Positions 8,371 to 18,047 of a stretch of 64,000 nt of DNA are shown piece after piece. This stretch comes from Sporosarcina ureae (GTDB lineage: Bacteria; Bacillota; Bacilli; Bacillales_A; Planococcaceae). Within the stretch, counting starts at the first letter, position 1. Each line of letters begins with the position of its first letter. The position numbers and the translations under genes are program-made. The DNA lies in NCBI RefSeq assembly GCF_029267015.1, contig NZ_JARIEA010000042.1:1-64000 (forward strand), read 5' to 3'. The notes beneath the pieces are model-generated. The model was not told where the DNA came from, did not search any database, and saw only the letters and a list, made by a program, of their open reading frames with translations.

Positions 8371-9759
8371 TTGGCAATGACGAACTTAGAACTTGAAATG
8401 ATTATGAACAAACAGAAACAATATTATGTGTCAGGCGTGACGCGTAGTATTTCATTCCGAATCATGATGTTGGAAAAACTATACAAAGCGATTCAAAAGC
8501 ACGAAAAAGAAATTTTGGAAGCTTTGCATAAAGACCTGCACAAACATCCACTTGAAGCGTATGTATCAGAAATAGGTTTCGTCTTATCCAGTATTACACA
8601 CATGATAGATCACTTGGATGAATGGGCAACGCCTGAAAAAGTGAAGACACCTCTTCATCTGCAACCTGCAACGAGTTTTATCGTGAAGGAACCATATGGT
8701 ACGGCTTTGATTATTGGACCATTTAACTATCCATTCCAATTATTGCTTGATCCACTTGTAGGATCCATTGCTGGAGGGAATTGTACAGTATTGAAGCCAT
8801 CAGAGGATGCATTACATACGGCAGCCGTCGTAGACAAAATCATGACGAGCATTTTTCCTGCCGAGTATGTATCAGTTGTGCATGGTCAAAAAGAAGAGAC
8901 GCAACTGTTGTTACATGCACCTTTTGATTATGTGTTCTTTACGGGAAGTGCAAATGTAGGGAAGATCGTCATGAAAGCTTGTGCGGAAAGATTAACTCCA
9001 TTTACATTGGAATTGGGTGGGAAAAGCCCAGCGGTTGTCGACCATACGGCAGATATTAAAAAGGCGGCGGAGAAAATTGTTTGGGGTAAGTATATGAATG
9101 CGGGTCAAACGTGCGTAGCGCCAGATTATGTACTGGCCGATGTATCGATTCGCGAAGAACTAGTAGAAGAAATGAAGAATGCTATTCAGCGTTTTTATGG
9201 AAAAGACGCGCAAAATAGTACGGACTACGGTCGTATAATTGCAGATCGTCATTTCGATCGTTTGGCAAAAATCTTAGAACAAGATCAAGCATATATCGTA
9301 GAAGGTGGCCATACAGACGCCGCAGATAAATATATTGAACCGACGATTTTGATGTTATCCGATTGGAATAGCGCAAGTATGCAAGATGAATTATTCGGTC
9401 CGATATTGCCTGTGCTTCCGTACGATAATTTAGGGATTGCGATACAACAAATTAGTACGTTGCCTAAACCGCTAGCTGCCTACTTTTTCACCGAAAACGA
9501 TGAAGCAGCTAATCACTTTATAGAAGCACTACCATTTGGCGGGGGCTGCATCAATGATACGATCTCGCATGTTGCAAACATTCATTTACCGTTTGGTGGA
9601 GTAGGGCCTTCCGGAATGAATCAATACCATGGTAAAGCGAGTTTTGAAACATTCACCCATTCTAAATCAATGATGAAAAAAAGCACTGTCGTTTCAGTTC
9701 CCTTGGCATTTCCACCATACAAAGGGAAGTTGCCATTAGTGAAACGTTTCCTACGCTAA
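8371..9759 (+). CDS. NAD(P)-dependent aldehyde dehydrogenase (class 3, YwdH-like)
   Basis: Oxidises aldehydes to carboxylic acids in the cytoplasm. The short (about 460 residue) form without the N-terminal oligomerisation extension matches class-3 / fatty-aldehyde dehydrogenases. Family motifs: GPFNYPFQLL in the cofactor fold, FTGSANVGK, catalytic Glu in ELGGKSP (Glu214) and catalytic Cys in NAGQTC (Cys248), then LPFGGVGPSG near the end. The start is ambiguous: GGGGAG at 8355-8360 fits TTG 8371 (10 nt) better than ATG 8353, which overlaps it; ATG 8377 is the other option. It is transcribed alone between two terminators. Substrate is unknown; the C-terminal tail lacks an obvious membrane anchor. 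Confidence 0.9.
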   Translation: MAMTNLELEMIMNKQKQYYVSGVTRSISFRIMMLEKLYKAIQKHEKEILEALHKDLHKHPLEAYVSEIGFVLSSITHMIDHLDEWATPEKVKTPLHLQPATSFIVKEPYGTALIIGPFNYPFQLLLDPLVGSIAGGNCTVLKPSEDALHTAAVVDKIMTSIFPAEYVSVVHGQKEETQLLLHAPFDYVFFTGSANVGKIVMKACAERLTPFTLELGGKSPAVVDHTADIKKAAEKIVWGKYMNAGQTCVAPDYVLADVSIREELVEEMKNAIQRFYGKDAQNSTDYGRIIADRHFDRLAKILEQDQAYIVEGGHTDAADKYIEPTILMLSDWNSASMQDELFGPILPVLPYDNLGIAIQQISTLPKPLAAYFFTENDEAANHFIEALPFGGGCINDTISHVANIHLPFGGVGPSGMNQYHGKASFETFTHSKSMMKKSTVVSVPLAFPPYKGKLPLVKRFLR

Positions 9760-9778
9760 TAGAAAGTAAATCATTGTC

Positions 9779-9819
9779 TAGGCACTCTGCTGACTTTTGA
9801 CCAGCAGAGTGCCTTTAAA
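9779..9819 (+). terminator. terminator of the aldehyde dehydrogenase gene
   Basis: AGGCACTCTGCTG (9780-9792) pairs with CAGCAGAGTGCCT (9802-9814), followed by TTAAATTATCTTTT. Confidence 0.88.
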
Positions 9820-10129
9820 TTATCTTTTGAATGACGTCTACAATCAAGAGAAGAGAAGTATCATGTAATCTATGACTTGAATGTTTAGATCAAACAATGA
9901 GATGAGATCCTATGGCTATTCTGAAAATGTATATACGTAAGGTGACGGACAGCAGTTGTCTGTTCTTTTGACATGTTTAATACTCTTCAATCAATATTCA
10001 ATGTATGAGGTTTTAGGTGGATGTGATAAGAAAATACGCGTATGATACTAGTAATTGATTAATTAATTAGTACTTCATTTTTTCAAAAAAACAAAGCCTT
10101 TATAGTGAAATCCATTTATTTGTTATAAT
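9820..10129 (+). promoter_or_regulatory. intergenic stretch ending in the murE promoter
   Basis: No gene is visible in 9820-10100. TATAAT at 10124-10129, 36 bp before the murE start, is the likely -10 box; the -35 region (10101-10106, TATAGT) is weak. No operator or riboswitch fold is apparent. Confidence 0.45.
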
Positions 10130-10165
10130 GATAAGGCTATTCACCAACTCACTGGAGGAAAACAC

Positions 10166-11656
10166 ATGAATACGAAAGAATTGCTATCCGTACTGCCTGT
10201 AAAAACAATAAAAGGGACATTGCCTGAGAAGATCACGGATGTGGCAGTAGACTCTAGAGCTGTTCAAGATGGAGGGGTATTTGTCTGTCTGAAAGGCTAC
10301 ACTGTAAATGGCCATCAATTCGTACAGAATGCCTTATTGAGTGGCGCTCGCGTTATTGTGGCGTCTGAACCCATTTTAATTGATGAAGACCGTGCAGCGG
10401 TTGTGTACGTAGAAAACACTTCAAAAGCGATCGAGTTATTGGCATCCAAGTACTATCAGTATCCTTCAAAGCGCATGAAAATGATTGGCGTGACAGGTAC
10501 CAATGGCAAAACAAGTGTCGGCAACATCATTCATGACATGCTACGGCAGGTAGATGAAAAGACTGCGGTATCAGGCACGATTGGTTTTAAATTAAATGAT
10601 ATTCTTTATGAAACAGAAAATACAACGACAGACGTTTTGACTACTCAGCAAATGATCGCACAAGCAGCAAATGAAGGCTGTGAATCGATGATCATGGAAG
10701 TCTCTTCACACGGCTTAGTAGAAGGTCGATTGGCGGGAACAGAATTTGATATCGCGATTTTCACTAACTTGACGCATGATCATTTGGATTATCATAAAAC
10801 GATGGAAAATTATAGTGCGGCAAAAGGATTATTGTTTGCACAACTCGGTCAGCAACTAGATCAGCAAAAGTTTGCTGTTATTAATGCAGATGATCCGTGG
10901 AGTAGTAAAATGATCGAAATGACTTCTTTCCCGATATTTACATATGGGATTCACGTAAAATCTTCATTTCAAGCGACAGCAATCGAGATGCAGTCTAACC
11001 GTACGAAATTTCAATTACGAGCACCAGATGGGATATTCTCTGTCACGATGCCATTGATTGGAGAGTTTAACGTATATAATTCATTAGCTGCCATTGCGGC
11101 GTTGTATGCTAAAGGATTTAAGACAGAAGATATTTTACCGCTCATCGCGAATGTCTCGACAGTGAAAGGTCGCTTGGAAAAGGTGGAAACTTCTTTACCA
11201 TTGACGATTTTTATCGATTACGCACACTCACCAGATGCAATTGAAAAGGCGATTGCTACTGTACACCCTTTAAAACAGGAAGGAAGTCGTCTTCTCTTTT
11301 TGATTGGCACAGGAGGCAATCGAGATCGTTTGAAGCGCCCAATTATGGGAGAAAAAGCAGCAGCTGCTGATTATGTCGTGTTTACGACGGATGATCCGCG
11401 AGACGAACCGTATGAGTCCATCCTATCGGAACTGAGTGCCACGATGCCCCATGACCAGTATATTTGTATTGGGGATAGGGAAGAGGCAGTACGACATACA
11501 ATTGAGCAAGCAAATGCTGGAGATATTATCATATTTGCAGGAAAAGGCCATGAAGATTTCCAAATTATCGGCAATACAAAATATGCACATTCCGATGCAC
11601 AGATTGCACTTGATGAAGCAACTAAAAAGTTTGGCGATACAACTATCAATAAATGA
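10166..11656 (+). CDS. murE: UDP-MurNAc-tripeptide synthetase MurE, probably L-lysine-adding
   Basis: Adds the third amino acid to the cytoplasmic peptidoglycan precursor UDP-MurNAc-L-Ala-D-Glu. The ATP-binding loop GTNGKTS is at residues 111-117, the central-domain block EVSSHGL follows, and the C-terminal specificity region has DDPRDEP from residue 409, where meso-diaminopimelate ligases usually read DNPR. Length 496 is normal. It lies outside a division/cell-wall cluster and is followed by prfC, the same pairing found in Staphylococcus aureus, where MurE adds L-lysine. That context and the family's Lys-type wall make the Lys ligase (EC 6.3.2.7) more likely than the DAP ligase, but residue selectivity is not settled by this motif. 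RBS GGAGG is 8 nt before ATG. Confidence 0.85.
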   Translation: MNTKELLSVLPVKTIKGTLPEKITDVAVDSRAVQDGGVFVCLKGYTVNGHQFVQNALLSGARVIVASEPILIDEDRAAVVYVENTSKAIELLASKYYQYPSKRMKMIGVTGTNGKTSVGNIIHDMLRQVDEKTAVSGTIGFKLNDILYETENTTTDVLTTQQMIAQAANEGCESMIMEVSSHGLVEGRLAGTEFDIAIFTNLTHDHLDYHKTMENYSAAKGLLFAQLGQQLDQQKFAVINADDPWSSKMIEMTSFPIFTYGIHVKSSFQATAIEMQSNRTKFQLRAPDGIFSVTMPLIGEFNVYNSLAAIAALYAKGFKTEDILPLIANVSTVKGRLEKVETSLPLTIFIDYAHSPDAIEKAIATVHPLKQEGSRLLFLIGTGGNRDRLKRPIMGEKAAAADYVVFTTDDPRDEPYESILSELSATMPHDQYICIGDREEAVRHTIEQANAGDIIIFAGKGHEDFQIIGNTKYAHSDAQIALDEATKKFGDTTINK

Positions 11657-11770
11657 AGAACAGTGAAGATTTGAGAGCATATAGTTTTTTAGTCAATTCA
11701 ATGAAAATCATTGAAATGCATCCCTATTCTCTCTATGATAGAAAACGTAAGTAAAAGGAGAGTACGATTG

Positions 11771-13348
11771 ATGCAAAAGAATATACAAGATGAAATTTCT
11801 TCGCGACGAACGTTTGCGATTATTTCTCACCCGGATGCCGGTAAAACGACAATAACTGAAAAACTACTGTATTTTGGCGGTGCAATTCGCGATGCTGGAA
11901 CAGTTAAAGGAAAGAAGTCAGGGAAATTTGCTACATCTGACTGGATGGAAATTGAAAAACAACGCGGAATTTCTGTCACTTCTTCCGTTTTGCAATTTGA
12001 CTATGAAGGTAAGCGTGTCAATATTTTAGATACACCTGGACACGAAGATTTTAGTGAGGACACATACAGAACTTTAATGGCAGTCGATGCAGCCGTTATG
12101 ATGGTCGATTCTGCAAAAGGAATTGAACCACAGACGATTAAATTGTTCAAAGTTTGTAAAATGCGTGGGATTCCTATTTTTACATTCATTAATAAGATGG
12201 ACCGACAAGGTAAAGAGCCATTGGAACTACTGGAAGATTTAGAAGAAGTTCTAGAAATTCAATCGTACGCAATGAACTGGCCGATCGGTATGGGGAAAGA
12301 ATTCCTTGGTATTTATGATCGTTTTAATAAACGTATAGAATTGGCACGTCCTACTAATGGTGAAGAGCGTTTCCTTCCGATTGATGAAGAAGGCGAGCTT
12401 GCAGTAGAACACTCCATGCAGGAGACGTCTTATTATAAGCAAGCACTAGAAGATGTCATGCTATTGAATGAAGCAGGAAACGACTTTGATGAAGAACGTA
12501 TCGCTAAAGGAGATTTAACTCCTGTATTCTTCGGAAGTGCGTTGACTAATTTCGGTGTTCAAACATTTTTGGAAACATTTTTGCAATTCGCACCTGAGCC
12601 ACAGCCTAGGTTGACTAAGGATGCTGAATACGTAGATCCTGTATCGGATATTTTCTCTGGCTTCATCTTCAAGATTCAAGCAAATATGAATCCTGCACAC
12701 CGGGATCGTATTGCTTTTGTTCGAATCGTTTCGGGGGAGTTTGAACGTGGCATGTCTGTAAATGTTCCACGACTTTCCAAGAACTTCAAGTTGTCTCAAA
12801 CGACTCAATTTCTAGCAGATGATCGTGAAACTGTCGATCAGGCAGTAGCGGGCGATATTATTGGATTATATGATACAGGTAATTATCAAATTGGGGATAC
12901 AGTCGTTGGTGGAAAAGCCAACTTCCAATTTGAAGCTCTACCACAATTTACTCCTGAGCTGTTCGTTAGAGTAAATGCTAAAAATGTTATGAAATCTAAA
13001 CAGTTCCATAAAGGTATTTTGCAACTCGTTCAAGAGGGAGCTATTCAATATTACAAAACACTGCATACAGAAGAAGTTATTTTAGGTGCAGTAGGTCAGC
13101 TTCAATTCGAGGTCTTTGAACATCGAATGAGAGCAGAGTACCATGTAGAAGTGCAAATGGAAACAATGGGCTCTAAAGTGGCACGTTGGATCGAAAACGA
13201 AGAAGATGTAAAAGAAACGATGGCAGGACAACGTGCGTTGCTCGTAAAAGATCGATATGAGCGTAAAGTATTCTTGTTTGAAAATAATTTCGCAATGCGC
13301 TGGTTCCAGGATAAATTCCCGGATATCAAGCTGTACAATCAATTATAA
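11771..13348 (+). CDS. prfC: peptide chain release factor 3 (GTPase)
   Basis: Ribosome-associated GTPase that recycles RF1/RF2 after termination. G1 loop SHPDAGKTT is at residues 19-27, then the G3 element DTPGHEDF and G4 element NKMDR, followed by the beta-barrel and RF3-specific C-terminal domain; 525 residues is the standard length. ATG 11771 is preceded by AAAGGAG with 9-nt spacing. The frame stays open upstream to 11711 but has no ribosome site there. It lies 114 bp after murE without a terminator between, so it may be cotranscribed. A hairpin follows at 13366. Confidence 0.95.
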   Translation: MQKNIQDEISSRRTFAIISHPDAGKTTITEKLLYFGGAIRDAGTVKGKKSGKFATSDWMEIEKQRGISVTSSVLQFDYEGKRVNILDTPGHEDFSEDTYRTLMAVDAAVMMVDSAKGIEPQTIKLFKVCKMRGIPIFTFINKMDRQGKEPLELLEDLEEVLEIQSYAMNWPIGMGKEFLGIYDRFNKRIELARPTNGEERFLPIDEEGELAVEHSMQETSYYKQALEDVMLLNEAGNDFDEERIAKGDLTPVFFGSALTNFGVQTFLETFLQFAPEPQPRLTKDAEYVDPVSDIFSGFIFKIQANMNPAHRDRIAFVRIVSGEFERGMSVNVPRLSKNFKLSQTTQFLADDRETVDQAVAGDIIGLYDTGNYQIGDTVVGGKANFQFEALPQFTPELFVRVNAKNVMKSKQFHKGILQLVQEGAIQYYKTLHTEEVILGAVGQLQFEVFEHRMRAEYHVEVQMETMGSKVARWIENEEDVKETMAGQRALLVKDRYERKVFLFENNFAMRWFQDKFPDIKLYNQL

Positions 13349-13365
13349 TATTTATAACATACACG

Positions 13366-13405
13366 CCCGGTCGGATTAATTGTAATCCGATCGGGTTATT
13401 TGTTA
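13366..13405 (+). terminator. terminator of prfC
   Basis: CCCGGTCGGATTA (13366-13378) pairs with TAATCCGATCGGG (13383-13395) with one G-T pair, followed by TTATTTGTT. Confidence 0.85.
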
Positions 13406-13540
13406 AAATTGTGAAAGTATATTGTGTCAAATTGTAGAAATTAGAGCAAAACATGAGGAAAGTACTGTATTCAAGTGGTATGGTGAAAAGATTAAAAGGT
13501 TTCCTCAGCTATGGTGCTGAGCAAAGAGAGGAATAAATAA

Positions 13541-16500
13541 ATGAAAATTAGTAGTTTCTCGGTCAAACGACCTGTTTTTACGCTAGTAACGATGTTTCTT
13601 GTCATCATATTAGGAGCTGTGTCTTTCTTCAAAATTCCAGTTACACTCATTCCTGATTTAAATCCGCCTGTTGCGGTAGTAGTCACGAATTATCCGGGCG
13701 CTTCTCCAACGGAAGTGAGTGAGAAAATCACCAAACCGTTAGAAGAAAGCTTATCGACAGCACCGGGCTTAAAGTCCATGCAATCCTCTTCGCAGGAAGG
13801 TGCTAACTTAGTATTTCTTCAATTTGATTGGGATTCTTCCATTGATGATGTACAAATGGATATTCTACAACGGATTGATCAAGTAGAAGTGCCAGATGGT
13901 GCCAATAAACCACGTTTCATGAAATTTGATCCCTCTCAATTTCCGGTCATTCAATTATCTTTACGTTCAGTAGATAAAGATACAAATATACGGAAAATCG
14001 CAGAGGAGCTAGAAAAAGAATTACGACGTATTGATGGCGTAGCAAGTGTAAACGTATCTGGTAAGATCATTGAAGACGTTCAAGTTATTTTAGATCCTGA
14101 AAAATTAAAAGAACTTGGCTTGGCGCAATCAGATGTCGTGCAGGCGATACAGGCTAGTAATGTATCCATGCCAGGTGATCCGATTGATACGAGTGACGGA
14201 AGAAAGTTAACGACCAGAATCTTAAGTACAGTTCAAAATATCTCGGATGTTCGAGGGATCCAAATAGGTGCCAATCCCCAGACGGGTGATAAAATCAAAG
14301 TCTCTGATGTGGCGGATGTAGCATTATTGGAACCGAAAGTACAAACAGAAACACGAGCTAATGACAATCAAGCAGTATTATTGTCTGTACTTCAAGAATC
14401 CGGGGCGAATACTGCAACTGTTTCTAAAGAGTTTCAAAAATCATTAGATAAGTTATTAGAAAAAGATGCATACAAAGATATTGAATCGGACGTTATTTTT
14501 GACCAAGGGGACTATGTACAGCTGGCAATCGGCAATATCGGCCAGTCACTAATTCTTGGTGGCTTGTTCGCGATGATCGTATTATTTGTCTTCTTACGTG
14601 GAATTAAGAGTCCAATCATCATTGGAGTAGCCATTCCATATTCGGTTATTGTGACGTTCGTTCTCATGTATTTCGCGGACTTCTCATTAAATATTATGAC
14701 ACTCGGTGCACTTGCTCTAGGTATTGGTATGTTAGTCGATAATGCCATTGTAGTTATAGAAAACATCGAGCGGCATTTAGCGATGGGGAAAACACCGACA
14801 GAAGCCGCAAAAGATGGTTCGAAGGAAGTGGGCGGAGCTATAACGGCTTCTACGTTAACTACTCTAGCTGTATTTGTACCGGTGATCTTCATTACGGGTA
14901 TCATTGGTCAAATCTTCACCGAGTTCGCGCTGACGATTTCATTCAGTTTATTTGCATCGTTAGTCGTTGCATTGACTGTCGTACCGATGCTTGCGAGTCG
15001 TTTGTTAAAGACGCCTACTGAAGAAACACTAGAGAAAAAGTCTCGTGTGAAGAAAAATCATAGATTCGAAAAGTCTGTCAAGTGGGCATTGAGCCATCGT
15101 CTACTTGTACTGTTGTTAACGAGTGTATTACTTGCAGCCAGTGTATTTGGAATTCTAAAAGTAGGAACAGAATTCTTGCCTGCTACTGATGAAGGGTCTT
15201 TCAGTATTAATGTGAATTTACCAAACGGTGCTTCACTCGATGCGACAGATGATGTAGTAAAACGAATCGAAGAAGAAATGAAGAAGCAAGATGATGTGGA
15301 AGTGTACGTCAGTTTAGTCGGCGGAACACAACAAAGTATGGCGCAAGGCGGATCAGAAAGTAATACAGCGGAAGTGTATGTGAAACTAATACCACTTGAT
15401 GAACGGGATCGCTCTGTCTTTGAATTCGTAGACAAAGTGCAACCAATTGTAGAAGATGAAATTGGCGATGATGCAGATATTAGTTTCAATCTACAGACTG
15501 CTGCTGGTTCAAGTCCAAACACTCTAACATTCTCCCTAAATGACACAAATGAAGAACGTTTAGGAAAAGCAGTTTCCAAGTTAGATAAGAAGTTGCGTGA
15601 CATGGATACCGTAACTGAAGTGGAAAATGATTTAGTAGATACAGTAGAGGAAATTAAAATTGAAGTAGATCGTGAAAAAGCTTCAGATGTTGGATTAGCT
15701 CCATATCAGATAGCGCAAACGGTTAGTGACGTTACACGTGGCGTCTTTGCTTCACAAATCGTCTTTGAAAAAACAGGCGAAGTAGTTGGAGTAAACGTTG
15801 GCTATGATGAGCGTTTCCGCAATAGTATAGATAAATTAAAAGAACTGGAATTAAAAACACCACAAAATACGTTTGTGAAATTGAAAGATGTAGCAGATGT
15901 AGAAATCGCAGAAGGTCCTGCGGCAATAATTCGTGTGGATCAAGCACATTCGATCACATTTACAGTAAAATATTTGTCCAGTGAATCACTAGGGGATATG
16001 ACGAAAAAAGTAAATGATATTGTTGATGATCTTGACTTGCCAAGTGAAGTGGAACTTTCATACGGTGGTGATCGTGAGTTATTCGAAAGTGCGATTGACG
16101 ATATGCTATTAGCTTTAGTATTGGCCGTCGTATTAGTGTATATCGTAATGGCAGCTCAGTTCGAGTCGTTCAAATATCCATTTGTTATCATGTTCTCTGT
16201 GCCACTTATGCTAATCGGTGTCTCACTTGCTTTATTCTTCACGAACACACCTGTTAGTATCACAGCAGTTATAGGTCTTCTTATATTGGTCGGTATAGTC
16301 GTCAATAATGGTATTGTATTGGTTGATTATATTAATCAGCGTAAAGAAGCAGGACTCAGCTCCTACGACGCTATCATGTCGTCTGTACGCGACCGTGTCC
16401 GTCCAATCCTAATGACTGCACTCACAACTATACTCGGCTTGCTACCGTTAGCACTGGGCCTTGGTGAAGGTTCGGAGTTAAACCAGCCGATGGGGATTGC

Positions 16501-16723
16501 AGTAATTGGTGGATTGATCAGCTCTACATTCCTGACGTTGTATATTGTTCCTATCATTTATAGTTTGTTTGATCGGGAAACACGTCGTGGTAGGAAGACA
16601 CCCAAAAAAGCACAATCTGTAACAGTAGATCAACCTGGTACAGTGACAGAAACAGAAACAGAAACTGTAACCGTAACGGAGACAGTAACTGAAACTGTAA
16701 CGGTTAGAGAAATTAAACAATAA
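13541..16723 (+). CDS. swrC: RND-family efflux transporter, SwrC/AcrB-type
   Basis: Proton-driven exporter of the hydrophobe/amphiphile type in the cytoplasmic membrane. 1060 residues with the duplicated RND layout: helix 1 at residues 10-28, a large extracellular loop, helices 2-6, then the same again. The proton-relay Asp of helix 4 is in LGIGMLVDNAIVVIENI. In Bacillus the equivalent single-gene exporter SwrC (YerP) supports swarming and surfactin self-resistance; no adaptor or outer-membrane gene is nearby, as expected for a Gram-positive. RBS GAGAGGAA is 6-7 nt before ATG. Odd point: the last ~35 residues are a Thr/Val/Glu repeat (TVTETETETV... ending REIKQ) encoded by near-tandem ACAGAAAC/GTAAC units, not usual for the family. 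Substrate is inferred only by homology. Confidence 0.88.
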   Translation: MKISSFSVKRPVFTLVTMFLVIILGAVSFFKIPVTLIPDLNPPVAVVVTNYPGASPTEVSEKITKPLEESLSTAPGLKSMQSSSQEGANLVFLQFDWDSSIDDVQMDILQRIDQVEVPDGANKPRFMKFDPSQFPVIQLSLRSVDKDTNIRKIAEELEKELRRIDGVASVNVSGKIIEDVQVILDPEKLKELGLAQSDVVQAIQASNVSMPGDPIDTSDGRKLTTRILSTVQNISDVRGIQIGANPQTGDKIKVSDVADVALLEPKVQTETRANDNQAVLLSVLQESGANTATVSKEFQKSLDKLLEKDAYKDIESDVIFDQGDYVQLAIGNIGQSLILGGLFAMIVLFVFLRGIKSPIIIGVAIPYSVIVTFVLMYFADFSLNIMTLGALALGIGMLVDNAIVVIENIERHLAMGKTPTEAAKDGSKEVGGAITASTLTTLAVFVPVIFITGIIGQIFTEFALTISFSLFASLVVALTVVPMLASRLLKTPTEETLEKKSRVKKNHRFEKSVKWALSHRLLVLLLTSVLLAASVFGILKVGTEFLPATDEGSFSINVNLPNGASLDATDDVVKRIEEEMKKQDDVEVYVSLVGGTQQSMAQGGSESNTAEVYVKLIPLDERDRSVFEFVDKVQPIVEDEIGDDADISFNLQTAAGSSPNTLTFSLNDTNEERLGKAVSKLDKKLRDMDTVTEVENDLVDTVEEIKIEVDREKASDVGLAPYQIAQTVSDVTRGVFASQIVFEKTGEVVGVNVGYDERFRNSIDKLKELELKTPQNTFVKLKDVADVEIAEGPAAIIRVDQAHSITFTVKYLSSESLGDMTKKVNDIVDDLDLPSEVELSYGGDRELFESAIDDMLLALVLAVVLVYIVMAAQFESFKYPFVIMFSVPLMLIGVSLALFFTNTPVSITAVIGLLILVGIVVNNGIVLVDYINQRKEAGLSSYDAIMSSVRDRVRPILMTALTTILGLLPLALGLGEGSELNQPMGIAVIGGLISSTFLTLYIVPIIYSLFDRETRRGRKTPKKAQSVTVDQPGTVTETETETVTVTETVTETVTVREIKQ

Positions 16724-16729
16724 GTATTG

Positions 16730-16765
16730 CTGGCAAGTGGGATCCTCCATTTGCCAGTTTTTTTG
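16730..16765 (+). terminator. terminator of the RND exporter gene
   Basis: CTGGCAA (16730-16736) pairs with TTGCCAG (16751-16757), extended by GTGG/CCAT, followed by TTTTTTTG. Confidence 0.88.
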
Positions 16766-16940
16766 TAGAATAAATTTTGTGAAAGAAAAGTATAGTAGTA
16801 ATAGAAAAGTGTGCAGCATACTATCATACAAATCTTCACTTTGAATTGAATAGCACAATAGACATCGCCTAAACTGTTTGCAAAGTAAAGTTATCATGTT
16901 ATAATACTTTAAAAGTATCCAATAACTTAATAACTTTGAC

Positions 16941-17069
16941 GCACTGTCAAAGGGGAGTAGCTATAGGGAAACCTATTTCATAATCGTCAATACGTGACTG
17001 TCTCAACGGTCATCGGTTATGATAGCTGGATTTTGTACATGAAATTCCGACTTAGCGAGACCTTTGCCT
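16941..17069 (+). promoter_or_regulatory. yybP-ykoY manganese riboswitch
   Basis: The 5' conserved block CAAAGGGGAGTAGCT (16949-16963) and the 3' block GCGAGACCTTTGCC (17055-17068) are the hallmark P1-proximal sequences of the yybP-ykoY aptamer; CAATACG occurs between them. The class binds Mn2+ at the docked L1/L3 loops and turns on expression. It lies 50 bp before a TerC gene, the commonest partner of this riboswitch. The segment AGACCTTT can pair either with the aptamer's AAAGGGG side or with AGGGTCT of the following terminator, so the switch is probably transcriptional. The preceding stretch 16777-16940 holds no gene. Confidence 0.9.
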
Positions 17070-17095
17070 ATTTATTAGGTGAGGGTCTTTTTATA
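17057..17095 (+). terminator. riboswitch-controlled terminator
   Basis: AGACCTTTGCCTA... (from 17059) pairs with ...TAGGTGAGGGTCT, followed by TTTTTATATTG. The 5' arm overlaps the last part of the Mn2+ aptamer, the arrangement expected for an on-switch in which the ligand-bound P1 stem prevents termination. Confidence 0.8.
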
Positions 17096-17117
17096 TTGTA
17101 AAAAACAAGGAGGAATT

Positions 17118-17885
17118 ATGTTGGATCCGATTTTATTAGAATACGCATGGGTGCTCGTAGTATTGATCGTACTAGAGGGCCTATTAGCAACAGACAATGC
17201 AGTCGTAATGGCCGTAATGGTGAAACATTTACCGAAAGTTCAACAACAGAAAGCTTTATTTTATGGTTTACTAGGAGCATTCGTCTTCCGATTTACAGCA
17301 CTCTTCATGATTACATTCTTAGTGAAGTTCTGGGAAATACAAGCAATCGGTGCCGCTTATTTATTGTTTATTGCTGGTAAAAATATATACGATAAAGTTA
17401 CCCATAAGCCAGAAGGACATCCCGACAAGAAACCTAAAAAACAATCTGGTTTCTGGATGACCGTTTTGAAAGTAGAGCTTGCAGATATTGCGTTCGCACT
17501 GGACTCTATGCTTGCGGCAGTTGCGCTTGCAGTTACGTTGCCAGAGCTAGGTAACTTCCATGTCGGTGGCATCAACGGTGGACAGTTCATTGTGATGTTG
17601 TTAGGTGGAATGATCGGTTTGATCATGATCCGTTTTGCAGCGAAACAATTTGTTATTATGCTTGAAAAGTATCCTACACTTGAAACAGCGGCTTTCCTAA
17701 TCGTCGGCTGGGTAGGTGTGAAGTTGGTTGTGTTAACTCTTGCGCATCCAGCACTCCTCATCATTCCGGAATCATTCCCACACTCTACATTGTGGAAAAC
17801 AACGTTCTGGACTGTGCTATTGATCTTGGCAGTTGGCGGTTATTTACTAGCAGTTGCGAAGTTTAAAGTAAAATCGAATAGGTAA
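17118..17885 (+). CDS. TerC-family membrane protein, probable Mn2+ exporter (YkoY/MeeY-like)
   Basis: Polytopic membrane protein of 255 residues with about seven helices. Two TerC signatures with acidic residues in membrane segments are visible: EGLLATDNAVVM near residue 20 and ELADIAFALDSMLAAVAL near residue 125. In B. subtilis such proteins export Mn2+ and help load secreted enzymes with manganese. The Mn2+ riboswitch directly upstream makes the same role here very likely. ATG 17118 is chosen because AAGGAGG lies 5 nt before it; the frame extends to 17079, but that would start inside the terminator. A His/Lys-rich cytoplasmic loop (residues 80-105) follows helix 3. Monocistronic. Confidence 0.9.
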   Translation: MLDPILLEYAWVLVVLIVLEGLLATDNAVVMAVMVKHLPKVQQQKALFYGLLGAFVFRFTALFMITFLVKFWEIQAIGAAYLLFIAGKNIYDKVTHKPEGHPDKKPKKQSGFWMTVLKVELADIAFALDSMLAAVALAVTLPELGNFHVGGINGGQFIVMLLGGMIGLIMIRFAAKQFVIMLEKYPTLETAAFLIVGWVGVKLVVLTLAHPALLIIPESFPHSTLWKTTFWTVLLILAVGGYLLAVAKFKVKSNR

Positions 17886-17887
17886 AA

Positions 17888-17932
17888 CGAAAGCAGTCCC
17901 TCCCGTGGAAATAGGAGGGGCTGCGTTTTTTA
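17888..17932 (+). terminator. terminator of the TerC gene
   Basis: CGAAAGCAGTCCCTCC pairs with GGAGGGGCTGCG (17914-17925), followed by TTTTTT. The stem is GC-rich and close behind the stop codon. Confidence 0.9.
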
Positions 17933-18047
17933 ACTGGGGTTTGGAAGTTAGGAAAGAGTGCAAAGTTATATGTATAGCTATCTTTTCATCATGGGATTTG
18001 ATAAAGTAGAAAAATGAAGTTTCCGTTATGAAAGGAATTTGAAAAAA

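Noticed and set aside
16630..16839. Minus-strand frame rich in Ser/Val/Thr
   Set aside because: It is the antisense of the RND exporter's Thr/Val/Glu repeat tail and has no start signal.
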